A DNA stretch of 64,000 bases, taken from NCBI GenBank assembly GCA_024345305.1, contig BRON01000002.1, positions 868,001 through 932,000 on the forward strand. Reading direction: 5' to 3'. A model generated the notes under the pieces. It did no database searches. It saw only the letters and a program-made list of their open reading frames with translations, and was not told where the DNA came from. The stretch comes from Mrakia gelida (lineage: Eukaryota > Basidiomycota > Tremellomycetes > Cystofilobasidiales > Mrakiaceae). The number at the start of each line of letters is the position of its first letter. Positions within the stretch are counted from its first letter, which is position 1. Positions 32,775-45,984 of the stretch are shown here, piece after piece. The position numbers were made by a program, and so were the translations under genes.

Positions 32775-35700
32775 ATGGCCCAAGCTCGACAACAAGCCGT
32801 CGTGGGATTGGGAGCGAGAGGAGGAGGAGTCAAGCGAAACGAACAGACAGAGGATCTAGTGGATCTCGTGTCCATATCGGATGAGACCATAGTGGTCAGT
32901 ATCAGCTCTCCATCCGTATGGCTCTCTCTATACAATCCCTCCAAGAGGGAGGGCTGAGAGAAGTCAGCAAAAGAACGAAGAGGTCGAAGCTCACTCCCTC
33001 CTGCCTTTCCTCCCTCCCTCCCTTCTTCCGATTCAGGCCTGCCTTCGAGATCGATACCTTCTCGACTCCCTCTACACATCCTTAGGACCCTCTTCCCTCG
33101 TCGCCATCAACCCACACAAGTTCGTGCACGCCAACTCTGACCAGACGCTCGCCAACTACGCCCAGGATCATCGCAACACAGAGGAAGGGAGGGACGTCCT
33201 GCCCCCTCACGTCTTTGGACTCGCTGGAAAGGCTTACTTCGATATGAGGAGGACAGGGAGAGATCAGAGCATTCTCATGAGGTCAGTCCACTCATCATCC
33301 AATCTGCTTTGTGGGAGTGGGGCAGTGGAAGGAGCAGAGGAGAAGGAAGGTCGACACCGCCGAGCGAGAGCTGACCCTTTCCCCTTCCTTTTTCGCTTTC
33401 GTCTGTGGCAGTGGAGAGACAGGGAGTGGGAAATCGGAACTTCGTCGTCTAGCGATCAAGGCTCTCGTAGACCTCTCGCTCAGTAGTCCAGGGAAGAAGG
33501 GCTCCAAGCTCGGTCAGCAGATCCCAAACGCAGAGGTGAGTCGTCGAGCTCGACATTCCCTCCTCCTTCCCTTCCTCCTCCCCTTCTTCCTTCGTCCCCC
33601 TTTCCTCTCCCCCTCTCCGACATTCCGCCTTCTCAGCGATGTGGCTCGTCGCTCACATGTCCAGCATCAGATACTGACCCAAAATCTTCCTCTTCCTGCT
33701 TTCTCACCAGTTCATCCTCGAATCCTTCGGAAACGCTCGAACGATCCACAACGCCAACGCCTCTCGCTTTGGAAAGTACACCGAGCTCCAGTTCACCGAT
33801 CGAGGTCGTCTAGCAGGAGCCAAGACGTTGGACTACTACCTCGAACGATCCAGAGTCGCCGGTCCCTCGCCAGGAGAACGGAACTTCCACGTCTTTTACT
33901 ACCTCGTCGCCGGAGCGTCGCAGGAGGAGAAGCACCACCTTCGGCTCACGGGAGACTCGTCGTCGTACAGGCTACTTGGAGCTACCCCCAGAGGAGGAGG
34001 ATCCGGAGCCGCCGACGACGGAGTCAGGTTCGAGCAGCTCAAGCAGGCCTTCAAGCTCGTCGGTCTCTCCAAGCGTCTCGTCGCTCAGATCTGCCAACTC
34101 ATCGCCGCCATCCTCCACATCGGAAACCTCGAGTTCGTCGTCGACCACGACAAGAACGTCGATGCCGCCGTCGTCAAGAACTGGGACACGCTCGAGACCA
34201 TCGCGGAGTTCCTCGGAGTCGATCCCATGGATCTGGAGGGAGTCTTCAACTGCAAGACGACGGTCATCTCGAAGGAGGTCTGCACCGTCTTCCTCGATCC
34301 CGAAGGAGCCTCAGCCAACCGAGACGATCTCGCCAAGTCGCTCTACGGACTCCTCTTCGCCTGGCTCAACGAGAACATCAACGAACGTCTCTGTCGAGAT
34401 GACTTCGCCAACTTCATCGGAATCCTCGACCTCCCAGGTTTCCAGAACCTCTCGGGCTTCGGAGCCAGGACCAACTCGCTCGATCAGTTCTGCGTCAACT
34501 TCGCCAACGAGCGTCTCCAGAACTGGATCCTCCAAACCACGTTCGAGCGACAGACAGCCGAGTTCGCCGCCGAGGGACTCACGTCGGTCGTCCCTTCGAT
34601 CCCCTTCTTCGACAACTCGGAGTGCGTCAGGATGCTCTCAACGACTCCAGGAGGACTCATCCATATCATGGACGACCAGACCAAGAAGATGGGCAAGAAG
34701 ACGGATCACACCATGTCGGAAGCCTTCGCGAAACGATGGGGAAACCACGCCAGCTTCAAGAACGGAGGAGTCGATCGAGCAGGATTCCCTACCTTCACCG
34801 TCAACCACTACAACGGAGCCGTCAACTACTCAGCCGAGTCTCTTCTCGAGAAGAACGCCGACGCCGTCAACCCAGACTTCGTCTCTCTCCTGCGAGGAGG
34901 AATGGGAGCAGGAGGAGCAGGAGCGCCAACCGCCGCCGCCGACTCGTCAGGTTCCAGCAACCCCTTCGTCAAGGGTCTCTTCTCCTCCAAGGCCATCGCT
35001 ACTCAAGTCCACCCTCGAGATCACGAGACCATCATCGCCGCTCAGCAACCCGTCAAGCCGATGCGAGCACCCTCGACGCGTCGGAAAGGACGAGGACCTC
35101 GACTTGCCGCTCTCGGAGAGGAAGCAGAGGACGGAGGCGCCGAGGACGCGAACGGAGCCGACTACAACGTCGGAGGAGGAAACGGAGGTCCCTCGGCAGC
35201 TCTTCCAGAGATCCGATGCGTCGTCGGAGAGTTCAAGTCGGCGTTGGACGTTCTGTTCGAGACATTCGAGGAGACCAAGGCTTGGTTCGTCTTCTGCCTC
35301 AACCCCAACGACGTTCAACTCCCCAACCAGCTCGAGAGTCGAGGTCTCAAGGCTCAGATCAGGAGTCTAGGCATCCCGGAGATGACCAAGAAGGCAGCGT
35401 TGGCGTCGTTCGAGGTCAGCATGACCCACGGAGAGTTCCTCGAGAGGTACGAACGGGAGCTCGAGCAGATCCCTGTCTCGGAGGGAGTCGAGTCGATTCG
35501 AGTGTTGAGGGAGACGAAGGGATGGCCGGAGAAGGAGTTGGCGATCGGGAAGTTCAAGGTGAGTCTTTCTACGAAATCTCGTCGCGGTTTCGTTGGAGGA
35601 GAGAAGACCCATCGCTGACCGCGTTTCGTTCGACCCTCGTTTCGTCAGGTCTTCGTCGGATACCGAGCCTTCCGAATCCTCGAGGATCGACTTCGAGCAG

Positions 35701-38700
35701 AGGATGTCGAGGAGCAGAAGAGGTCTCGAGAACGAGAGATCGAGCAGTCCGGAGGCCTCTCGCCAGGAGGAGGAGTGGAGAACGATCCCTTCTCTCCCTA
35801 TCGGTCGAGCGTCTACGACAACTCCCCAGCCAACTCCCCCTTCCTTCGATCGGACACCAACTTCGGAAACCTCTCCTCCGCCGCCCTTCCTCTCGTCGCC
35901 AACGCTCAGCAGCAACGACGCGACTACGATCTCGACAGCGAATACGACCGACGGACCGTCAGGAGCGAGGACGAGTATGCTCAGAGTCGATTCACCAGCC
36001 ACTACGACGACTCCAACTCTAACTTCGGAACCGGTTCCGAAGCCTACGCTCCCTCACGGAACATGTTCGGAAACATGGAGAAGTCGGGACTTCAGGAGAA
36101 GGAAGAGCTCGACGCGAGAGCAGCAGCCGAGACGGAAACGACGGAAGTCATCAAGATCTCGTCGGCGAGGAAGAAGTGGGTCGCGATGGTCTGGATGTTG
36201 ACGTGGTTCGTTCCCTCGCCGTTCCTCAACTGGTTCGGAGGGATGAAGAGACCGGACGTTCGACAAGCTTGGAGGGAGAAGCTCGCCATCAACATCATCA
36301 TCTGGTTCGTTTGCGGATGCGCCATCTTCGTCGTCGCCATCCTGGGAGTCCTCATCTGCCCGACTCAACACGTCTTCAGCGCCGGAGAGATCTCTCAGCA
36401 GTCGTACGACAACAACCCGGACAAGGAGTACGTTTCGATTCGAGGAGAGGTCTTCGATGTGAGTTCTTCGTCTCCCCTTCCCTCGCGTCGCGTCTCGTCT
36501 CGTCTCGTCTCGCTGATGCCTTCGATTTCTCTCTCTTCTATACCTCCTCAGCTTACAAGTCTCGCTCGTGGTCACGTCGCTATCATTCCCGTCATCAAAG
36601 CCAAATCCGTTCTCGCCTACGGAGGTCTCGACGCGACTCCTCTCTTCCCCGTTCAGGTTTGTCGTCTCTCTCGACCATCTTTGATCCATCTTCCCTCTCT
36701 CTCTGTCTCTTTTACTGACGACCCGTCGATCCATTCTTACCTCGCAGGTCAGCGCTCTCTGCGACGGAATCGACGGATCCGTCAGCCCTTGGGTTCAGAT
36801 CAACTCGCTCAACAGTTCGACTTCGAGGGACACCAACTCGGTCTACCACGACTTCCGAGCCTTCACCAACGACTCTCGACCCGACTGGTACTTCGAGCAG
36901 ATGATCTACATGCGATACAACTTCCGACTCGGATTCGTCGGCATCCTCCCCAAAACGATCCGATCCAGAGGAAACGCTGGAGAAGCCCTCGCCGTCTACG
37001 ACAACCACGTCTACTCTCTCAACGACTACATCAACAACCCTCCCTACCTCCGAGCTCCCGATGGATACCAGGCCGAGGCGACGGATACGACCGCGTTCAT
37101 GGCACCAGCGATCGTTCAGCTCTTCCAGCAGTCAGCCGGAAAGGACGTCACGAAGAGCATGAACAAGCTCAAGGACTCGCTCGGAGCGGACGTTTTCGAT
37201 CGACAGATGACTTGCCTTCGTAACCTGTGAGCTCTGATACTTTCCGAACCCGTTCTCGCGTCGAGCAGCTCCTTCTTCGGAAACTGATCCTCCTTCTTTC
37301 GTCGCGTCGCGTCTTCGTTCGTTCAGCTTCCTCATCGGAATGGTCGACAACCGTCAATCCACCCAATGCCTCTTCTCGACCTACATCCTCCTCGTCCTCT
37401 CCATCATCATGGTCACCATCATCGGATTCAAGTTCCTCGGAGCCCTCTACTTCGGATCTCGTCGAGCGCCCGAGGATCACGACAAGTTCCTCATCTGCCA
37501 GGTCCCCTGCTACACCGAGGGCGAGGAATCGCTCAAGAAGACCATCGACTCGCTCGCTCGACTCAAGTACGACGACAAGCGGAAACTCATCGTCGTCCTC
37601 TGCGACGGAATGATCGTCGGATCCGGTAACGACAGACCTACTCCTCGAATCGTCCTCGACATCCTCGGAGTCGATCCCAACCTCGATCCGGAACCGCTCA
37701 GCTTCCTCTCGCTCGGAGAAGGTCAGAAGCAGCACAACATGGGGAAGATCTACGCTGGACTCTACGAATGCGCTGGCCACGTCGTTCCCTACGTCGTTAT
37801 CGTCAAGATGGGAAAGCCGGGCGAACGACACCGTCCTGGAAACCGAGGAAAGCGAGACTCGCAGATGATCCTGATGCACTTCTTCAACAAGGTGAGCTCT
37901 CACTCGATCGCTTCAACGCGTTCTTCTCATCTCGTTCGCTGGACTGACGACTCGCTTTTCGACGCGTTTCTCTCCAGGTCCACTTCAACTCACCAATGAA
38001 CCCTCTCGAGCTCGAGATGTACCATCAGATCAAGAACGTCATCGGAGTCAACCCGTCCTTCTACGAGTACCTCTTCACGGTCGACGCTGATACGGTGGTC
38101 GAGGAGAACTCGGTCAACTATCTCATCTCAGCGTCAGCTTACTCGCGTCGCGCTCTTGCCTCTTCTCTCGTCGTTCTTCCTCAACTGACGTCCTCCCTTC
38201 CTCCTCTCGCACCTCTTTCCTTCCCTCAGCATGATCCACGACAAGAAGGTCATCGCTTGCTGTGGTGAGACTTCGATCTCGAACGCGAAGCAATCGCTCA
38301 CGACGATGATGCAGGTTCGTCTCGTTTTCCTCCTCGACCCTCTCTATCTTGCTCTCTGACGAGCTCTCTTCTTCTCCTCCTCTCCCAGGTCTACGAGTAC
38401 TACATCTCCCATCATCTCGCCAAGTCCTTCGAGTCGCTCTTCGGATCCGTCACCTGTCTCCCTGGCTGCTTCACCATGTACCGACTCCGAACTCCCGACA
38501 CCCACAAGCCTCTCTTCATCGCCGACAGCATCATCATGGACTACTCTGAGAACCGAGTCGACACCCTCCAGTGAGTAGACTCAATTCGTGACTGCCGAAG
38601 CCCTCTTTCGCGAAACTGACGAGCGCTTCTCGGTTTCCTCCCTCAGTCTCAAGAACCTCCTTCACCTCGGAGAAGATCGATACCTCACGACCCTCCTCCT

Positions 38701-40155
38701 CAAGCACTTCCCTACCTACAAGACTACCTTCGTCCGACCCGCCCTCGCCCAAACCGTCGCTCCCGACGAATGGAAGGTCCTCCTCTCGCAACGTCGTCGA
38801 TGGATCAACTCGACGGTTCACAACTTGGCCGAGCTCGTCTTCATCGACAAGCTCTGCGGGTTCTGCTGCTTCTCCATGCGATTCATCGTCTTCATCGACC
38901 TCCTCTCCACCGTTACCGCTCCCGTCACGGTCGCCTACGTGAGTCCTCTCTTCGCACATCGTCGTTGAAACAAATGAGTCAATCCTGACTCGACTTCCAC
39001 TCCAGCTCGTCTACCTCATCTACCTCGTCGCCGCCGAAGGCAAGACCATCCCCACTCTCTCCCTCGTCATGATCGCAGCCATCTACGGTCTCCAAATCAT
39101 GATCTTCCTCTTCCGAGGCAAGTGGGACATGATCGGCTGGATGGTCTTCTACATCTTCGCCATCCCCGTCTTCTCCTTCTACCTCCCGCTCTACTCGTTC
39201 TGGGCGATGGACGACTTCTCCTGGGGAAACACTCGAGTCGTCGTTGGAGAGAGTGGAAAAAAGCTGGTCATTCACGTGAGTCTCTCCTTCTCTTTTGTGC
39301 TCGCTCTCGTCGAAGAGTCGAAACTGACGCGTCGTTGCTTTTCTCTTTCTTCAGGACGAGGGAAAGTTCGACCCGAAGTCGATCCCGCTCAAGTCTTGGA
39401 ACGAGTACGAGGTACGTGTTATCTTCGTTCGTTCATCTTCGCACGAGCGTCGCTGACCTTGATCTTGATCTCTCACAGAACGAGCTTTGGGACAAGGAGT
39501 CGAATCACTCCGTCGGATCGGTTCGTCTGCTCTTTTGTTCTTCTTCCCCGTTCCATCTCACCTTCTAACCCCTCCTTCTCTGCTTCTGCAGTGGGTTCCT
39601 CCCTCTCGAGGCGCGATGATGGCCGATTCGCGAGCTCAGTCGCTCTACGGTCGACAAACCATCTACGACGCTCCCTCTCGTCAGATGAGCCCTTCGCCCT
39701 CCGGTCTGGACGCCTACGGAAACGAGCGAGGTCGATATTCCAACTACCAGCAAGGCAACGACGGAGAGTACTCGCCAGGTCGACAGAGCCAGTACCGAGC
39801 CAACTCGTTCTACGGAGGGGGATTGGATGGAGGACAAGAGCAGTACCGAGACGAACGACCCTCGTCGAACTATCACAACAACAACATGGGAGGATCTCCG
39901 CTCGCTCAACCTTCGCTCTCAAGGCCCAACTCCAACTTCCTCCCCTCTCTTCCCTCAGCAGCACCTCTGGGCATCCGAGACGCGTCGGACGAGGAACTCG
40001 AGGTCGCCGTTCGTCGGATCCTCGACCAGTCGGATCTCAACACCGTTACCAAGAAGGGAGTCAGGAAGACGCTCGAGGCCGAGTTCGGATGCGATCTCTC
40101 GGGAAGGAAGGAGACCATTAACGCTTTCATAGAAGCTGCCCTTACTGGCGCTTGA
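32775..40155 (+). CDS. Class V chitin synthase with myosin motor domain
   Basis: About 16 exons, roughly 1,980 residues. The N-terminal myosin-like motor has P-loop GETGSGKS, switch [11 protein letters not shown] and switch II DLPGFQ, so the nucleotide site looks intact (class V rather than class VII). A disordered linker and membrane segments follow (about 36,170-36,360), then a cytochrome b5-like fold ([18 protein letters not shown]). The GT2 catalytic region has [61 protein letters not shown] and the [13 protein letters not shown] product motif, then terminal membrane helices. It ends in a DEK-C-type domain ([19 protein letters not shown]). It makes cell-wall chitin, and the motor directs it along actin to growth sites. 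Two large frames opposite or shifted within the motor exon are shadows. Confidence 0.95.
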
Positions 40156-40568
40156 TCTCGATCCCTCGCTCTCTCTCGTCTTTGGACGCGTTTCTTACCA
40201 TCTCTTTGCTCTTACCCTTCTTCCTTGCTTTGCTTCTCTTACGATCTCTGCTCTCTCTCTCTCCTTCTACTACCACCTCACTGCTTTTTAGATTCCCCCC
40301 TACTCTCTCGACTGGACTTTTCTCTCTTGACTTTGACGAACCCATCTCCTCTCTCGTTTTGCTTTTGCCTCCCTCCCACGGACTCTATCTTTCTTTCCTC
40401 TTTCTCGAACTCTCTCTCTCTCTCATCACTCGCTCGCATCGCATATCTCTCTCTCTCTGCTTCTTGATTCTCGTTTCGTTTCTCTCGTTGTCGATACCAA
40501 GATGTAACGACCTCTCGTCTCGCTCGACGTTCGAAGATGCAAGATCAAGATCGTGACGTGTATAATCA
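40156..40568. other. Convergent intergenic region (chitin synthase / GT69)
   Basis: A CT-rich tract (many TCTCTC units) after the chitin synthase stop, forming its 3' UTR and that of the opposing gene. No other feature seen. Confidence 0.45.
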
Positions 40569-42543
40569 TCACCCCCAAAGCGCATCGACCCACTTCCCGT
40601 GCAGCCAAGGATTTCCCTTCACCCCTCCCTTCTCAGGCCATCCGAACCCTAGGATCTGCTTCGGCGGTCCCTTCACGTCGCTCCAATCGATCCTCTCCTC
40701 CCCGTCACCAATCCCAACCTCCTTTTCTCCCCCTCGCTCCTTCCCTCCCAGCTTCCCCTCCTCCAACCTCAGCAACATCCTCGCTCCCCTCTCCTCATAA
40801 GCCACCTTCACGCCCGAAACGACCTGAATCCTCGCCACCCCTCCATCGCTGCCCGAAGCGACGGCTCGTCTCCAGAGATCTCGCGAGAGGAGGAACGCTT
40901 CGGAGTGGTTGAGTTCTTCCGAGCCAAGGGAGGAGGTCCGGAACGTCAGGGGAGGGGAGCGTCGTGGAGTCGTGGGAGTGTTGGGTGTGCTGGGAGGGAG
41001 GGTTGGGTGGGAGATGAGAGGGTTGGATGAAGGTGGGAGGAAGGGCGAAGGGGAGAGGATGGTGAGGCCGTTGAAGCAGGAGAAGACGGGGAAGGGGGTA
41101 GAGGAGTCTGTTCGAAACCGGAAAACGGGCGAGAGCGAGAAACATTAGCTGATTGTGGAGAGGATCGAAACCGTCGTCGACGCGTCGACGGTCCTCGCTG
41201 TTTCAAGTTCACCATAAGCTCTCCTCTCCTTGCCGTCCGGACTCGAAGACTCGTCAAACAACAGCTCAGGCTTCCAGTCCCTCTTGGATGCTCCGACGGG
41301 AAAGAAGGTGTTCCCGTTGAGGGTTCGAGCGACCCACGAGTCGTAGAACTGCAGGGTTGGGTGCCAGGTGAAGAGAGTGGGACTGGAAAGAACGAAGCAA
41401 ACGAGGAGCAAGGGATGAGGTCAGGAAAGAGAGAGCGATGCGTACACAGTGTACGGAGGTGGGTAAAAGTGGGGAAGACGGCACTCACGGGTTGTATAGA
41501 ACGTCCCAAGCGCAGGTCTGGGTCGCTTGGTTTTGAGCGTGGCGATGGAGGAGCTCGAGGATGTGAGGTGCTGAGAAGAGGACGTCGTTGAAGAAGATGA
41601 TGGGACCCTGAGAGAAATCAACGAGAGTCACCGTAGACGTGTCAGCGAACGAGTGTCGGAGCCATTTTGACGAGAGAAGCAGAAAACGACGCGTCGACGC
41701 CAAACTCACCCAGCTCCTCTTCCCACTCTCCCTAACCAACGGCTCCAGCGCCACATTCCTCAGCTCAGCCAACACCTCGATCCTCCCTCTCCCACTTCCT
41801 CCACCTCGGTTCCAATCAACATCCTCGTTCTTCATCGACCTAATCGAGATCTGATCCTCTGGAACTCCGAGTTCGAGGAGACGAGGTTTGAGGATCTCGT
41901 TGAGGATGGTGCTCGTTGAGTCCTTGGAGGGACCTTCGACGATGGAAAGGTAGATGTATTTGGGTCCTAAGAAGGTGGCGATAACGAGGAGGGAGGTGAT
42001 GATGTCGGGCTGTGGACGAGGGAAGAGAAGAGAGAGCGAAAGGTTAAGGGAGAGGAGGAATCGAAGGATCGAGCATAACAAGAGACTCACGAGGACTGTA
42101 GCGGCGTTCAGAAGGTTGGAGGCAAGGTAGTAAAGTTGTTCTGATTCCATGTCCTCCTCTTCGTCGTCTCTGGAGGCTAGCAGACGCTCAGGAGGTTCCT
42201 CCTCAAGCTCTGAACGACGAGTACGATGGTCCTTCCTCGAGCTCGAGCTCGTCGTCGAAGTTGGAGCTCTGAGGCTTGCGAACCTCCTCTTCTGCTTGTC
42301 CGAGAGATCTGGAGGGTAAACTCTGATCGGCTTGGGTAGTCTGAGTTGGCGGTAGAGTAAAAAGAGGTCCTCGTCGAGCTCTTGAATGAAGGGAAGGAGA
42401 GAGAAGGGAGGAGAGTGGGAGTCCGCGGAGAGAGGAGGAAGAGATGAGCTTGACGAGGGCGAGGAGGGGGATGTGATGAGCCAAGCTGTGATGAGGAGGG
42501 TGGGAGGGAGAAGAAGGAGAGCGTGAAGTTTGGAGAGTCTCAT
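40569..42543 (-). CDS. CAP59-like glycosyltransferase (GT69 family)
   Basis: Type II membrane protein of the CAP59/CMT1 alpha-1,3-mannosyltransferase family, which acts in Golgi polysaccharide or glycan synthesis in basidiomycetes. I start it at 42543 (MRLSKLHALLLLPPTLLIT), a clean signal anchor. An ATG at 42651 is also in frame but lies 14 bp from the divergent gene. Family features: IYLSIVEGPSKDST, LLELGVPEDQI, RIEVLAELRNVALEPL, IIFFNDVLFSAPHILELLH, ATQTCAWDVLYNP, FYDSWVARTLNGNTFFP, PFPVFSCFNGLTIL, LNHSEAFLLSRDLWRR and VVSGVKVAYEERGA. Acidic Ser/Arg-rich stretch after the anchor. About five exons. The exact sugar linkage is not deducible. Confidence 0.83.
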
Positions 42544-42665
42544 CGAGATGGAATCGAGATGGAAGTTGGGAGCTTCGAGGAGGAGGGGAAGGAGGAAACG
42601 AGCTGAGCTCGTCACCCAAATCGAAAGGCGATGCTTCCGAGCTAGCAACACTCACCTCGACGATG

Positions 42666-43379
42666 GATTCGACTTTTCGGAATACCCTCGAGCTCGTTTC
42701 GTCCTACGTGAGTTGTCTTTGGAAGATACAAGCTGATCGAGATGAAGAATGAGCTTGAGAGCTGACCCTCCTCGTCCCTTCTCCTCCGCCTCCTTCAGAT
42801 CCCAGAAGACCACGAGACGCTCCCCTTCATTCTCCTACCCATCCTATTCCATACCCTAGTCCTCTCTTACCTCTACGCCAATCGGAAAAGCGATGGAGCA
42901 GTTCTAGCAGTCGCTCTCTTCTCTCGTACGACCTCCATCTTCCCTCGTCGTTCTTGACTCAAGCTCACCCCCTCCTCCCCTCCCATCTTTCTTCTTCAGT
43001 CTCCCAAGCCCTCTTCGCTTCAGCTCCTACAACCTTCTGCCCTGTGATCTTCGCTCCCAAGCAGTTCTCAAAGGAGCAGCAGTCTTCGTGGTCGATGAGC
43101 TTCTTCGCTCTGCCAGCTCTCGGAACGTCCCTCGTCGCGCTGGTGAGCTCTCGTCTCCCGTTCGTATTCGCTCTCCTGTCGTCTTCTTGAGCTGATCTGT
43201 TGTTCTGTCGGTTTGGAATGAAGCTCTTCCTTCTCATGACCATTTCAAGATCGCTTGATTCTCTCGCCAAAGCTCGGGTGGACGCTGAACGGCGTGCGAT
43301 CAAGAAGAAGGAGGAGAACGGAGGAGTCGAGTCGAGCAGCGCGTCTTTGCCTCGGACAGAATCGAAGAAGAATATATGA
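42666..43379 (+). CDS. Small multi-pass membrane protein (possibly TMEM18-like)
   Basis: Four exons join to roughly 160 residues. It begins MDSTFRNTLELVSSYIPEDH, then hydrophobic segments LPFILLPILFHTLVLSYLYA, GAVLAVALFSLSQALFASA and FFALPALGTSLVALLFLLM, then a charged helix SLAKARVDAERRAIKKKEE and a Ser-rich tail, stop at 43377. Three membrane spans, the short acidic N-terminus and a KQFSKEQQ segment before the last span faintly recall TMEM18 proteins of the nuclear envelope, but this is a weak resemblance. It is 122 bp from the divergent GT69 start and ends 52 bp before the ERCC1 frame. Confidence 0.6.
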
Positions 43380-43431
43380 GATCTGCTCTTCGTAGTCTTT
43401 CCCTCGGAAGTCAAACACATCCTCTACATCT

Positions 43432-45655
43432 TTGTCCGAAAACCTCACCCAAAAGGCTCATGACGACGCCGCCCTGCCCTCTCCCGAGCTCACCTCTCCC
43501 TTCTCCTCCCTCCCGACTCCGACTCCACTGATGGCTCCCAAACCCTCTGCTCCTTCGAATCGCTCAGGAGGAAGCAAGAATCCTCCTCCCAAGAAGAACG
43601 TCGTAATCGCGTCCATCACCTCTACCAAATCAGCCAATCATGCCACCACCACTACCACCACGAGCTTCAACAAAACAGGATCCACCTCGTCCTCCTCCTC
43701 CACCTCGTCCTCAAATCGTCCTCCCGTCGTTCGTCCAGCACCCCCTCCTCCGCCGTCATCAGATCGATCACCATCAGCAGGAGGTTCTTCTTCCTCTTCG
43801 TCGTCGGCAGCGGCACCGAGACCCAAACCTCCCGTCGTCGTAGGAGGGAGCGGAGGAGCGTCGGCTCCATCAGCAGGAGGAGGAGGAGCTTCGAGCTCGA
43901 GCTCAGCAGCGGCAGCAGGACCCGTCAAACCCGTTGTCGTTCACGTCGCCAAGGGAGGCAAGAACGCTATCATCGTTAACGCTCGTCAGGTGAGTCATCC
44001 GCCCTTCAGCCTGGAAAGGGAACGAGGAGGGAGGAAGGACCAGAGCTGATGAGCTCGCCTCGTTTCCCTTTCGTTTCCCGTTCGTTGTAGCGAGGCAACC
44101 CCATCATGAATCACATCAAGAACGTCGCTTGGGAGTACGGAGACATCGTCCCTGATTACGTCGTCGGTCAGCATACCTGTATCTTGTACCTCTCGTGAGT
44201 GAAACAAAACCCAGGAGGCAGGGAGGGGAGGTCGGAGCTGATCGACGTCGTTTGGGTAAGCAGACTTCGATACCATCGACTTCATCCGGAGTACCTGCAT
44301 CAGAGGATCGAGAAGCTGGGAGTCATGTATCAGCTGAGGGTGCTGTTGGTGATGTGCGATGTGGTGAGTTGGATTGCTCTTGAACAGAGGAGGGAGAGGG
44401 GAGGGACGACGAGCTGATTTGAGCTTTCGTCCTTCTGCAGAGCGACCATCAGGATCCTATACGGGAGATCAGCAAGGTCAGTATCGACTTCGTTCCGTTC
44501 TCCTTGATCTCGGGTTGAAGCTGAAACTTCCTTCGTCGCCAGGTCTGCATCATCAACAACCTCACCGTCATGGTTTGCTGGACGTTCGTTCGTTTCTCCC
44601 TTTCGCTCCCTCGCGTCCTTGCCCGTCCGCTGACTCTTCCTTTCTCTTCATCTCTCATTTCTTTGAACGCAGCCCCGAAGAAGCAGGTATGTACCTCGCG
44701 ACCTACAAGATCTACGAGCACAAACCTCCCGACATCCTCAAGGAGAAGGTCCACAACGACTATCGATCCTACCTCAATCGCTCACTCACAGGCATCAAGG
44801 GAGTCAACAAGACGGATGTGCTGACGTTGAGTAGTAGCTTTGGGGTAGGTGCTATCCCTTCCGTTGACTCCCTCGCGAACCGAGGTCGCTCGTGCTCGTC
44901 TTCGCCTCGCTCGAAGCAAACGCGTCCTGACTCTCGTTCCTCTGCCATCCGTTCAACCGCTCGCTCTCTCACAGACCTTCGACCGAATCATCCACGCCTC
45001 TCCCGAAGAACTCTCCGTCTGTCCAGGAGTAGGAGAGACCAAAGTCCGTCGACTCGTCGAAGCCTTCACGGGCAAGTTCAAGGGATCGTCTTCCTCCTCG
45101 TCGTCGTCTCGTCCGTCAGCAGCAGCGGTCCCATCCACCCAAGGAGGAGTCGCCAAGGTCATCGCCGTCGCTACTGGAGACGCCGAGGATGTTGACGACG
45201 AGGAGGTGGTGGAGGTGTCGAGTGGTGGAAACAGCAAGAAGGGGAAGGGGAAAGGGAGGTTGTTGGACGGGAAGGGGAACGCCGTCGTCGTCGAGGAGGA
45301 GGTGGAGGAGGGAGCTTCGAGTAATGCGAGGAAGGGAGCTCAGAAGGAGTACAGTCCTGATTGGCCTGATGAGGAGGAGGAGACGCCGCTGCCGCCTATG
45401 TCGCCTGAGTGGGAGGACGAGGATGAGGAGGAGGGCGGTGAGGCGAGACCGAGAGCGGAGGGGAAGAAGATCGCGACGTTCTCGGACGACGATGATGAGG
45501 AGGAGGAGGAAGAGGAGAAGGATGCGAAGAAGAAGAGGGGAAGGGAACGTGAGTTCGGTAACCCTTTCTCGTTTTCGAGTGATTCGAAGCGACGTTGCTG
45601 ATCGGGTTTTGCGTTTCCTTCGATGCGTTCGACAGTTACGGCTGATTCGCCTTGA
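43432..45655 (+). CDS. RAD10: DNA excision repair protein ERCC1 / RAD10
   Basis: Non-catalytic partner of the XPF/Rad1 nuclease that cuts 5' of lesions in nucleotide excision repair. The N-terminal ~175 residues are Ser/Pro/Gly low complexity. The central domain reads [59 protein letters not shown] and RVLLVMCDV, then the helix-hairpin-helix pair [20 protein letters not shown] and [20 protein letters not shown]. After it comes an unusually long tail, about 150 residues, very acidic ([21 protein letters not shown]), ending after an intron at 45653. Start could also be 43531 (MAPKPSAPS), which would give a larger gap to the upstream gene. Core call is firm; tail exons less so. Confidence 0.93.
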
Positions 45656-45984
45656 CCCTCGAATCCACGCCAACTCCTGGGGTGGAATAAGACCCTCGCT
45701 AGTAGATGTGATGGTTTTCGCATCTTCTTCTCGTCGTTGAGGAAAGAAGTCGCGTCCTTCGAAAGACGACGACGCGACTGAACCCTCGTTTCGCGTCCCT
45801 CTCCTGCCCCTTTCTTGGGCTTTTCCGGATGACTCTCCCGCTTTCCCACTATCACCTGACCTGCCCCTCGCTTACGCGCTCTTGGCTGAGCTCATCGTTC
45901 CCCGATCCAAAACCAACTCCTCTCTCCTTTCCCGAACCATCACCACTTCACCCCCTCGACCCTCCTCGCCACTTCCAGCAAAGC
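45656..45984. other. Intergenic region between RAD10 and the SnoaL-like gene
   Basis: Tandem genes; it holds the RAD10 3' UTR and the upstream region of the next gene, C-rich near the ATG. No further feature recognised. Confidence 0.4.

Noticed and set aside
33976..36022. Two + strand frames of over 460 codons inside the chitin synthase
   Set aside because: They are Ser/Arg/Pro-rich shifted shadows of the myosin motor exon, which has intact P-loop and switch motifs in its own frame.
40618..41145. Proline/serine/histidine-rich frames near the GT69 3' end
   Set aside because: They are out of frame with the FSCFNGLTIL...LNHSEAFLLSRDLW coding that fits the CAP59 family.
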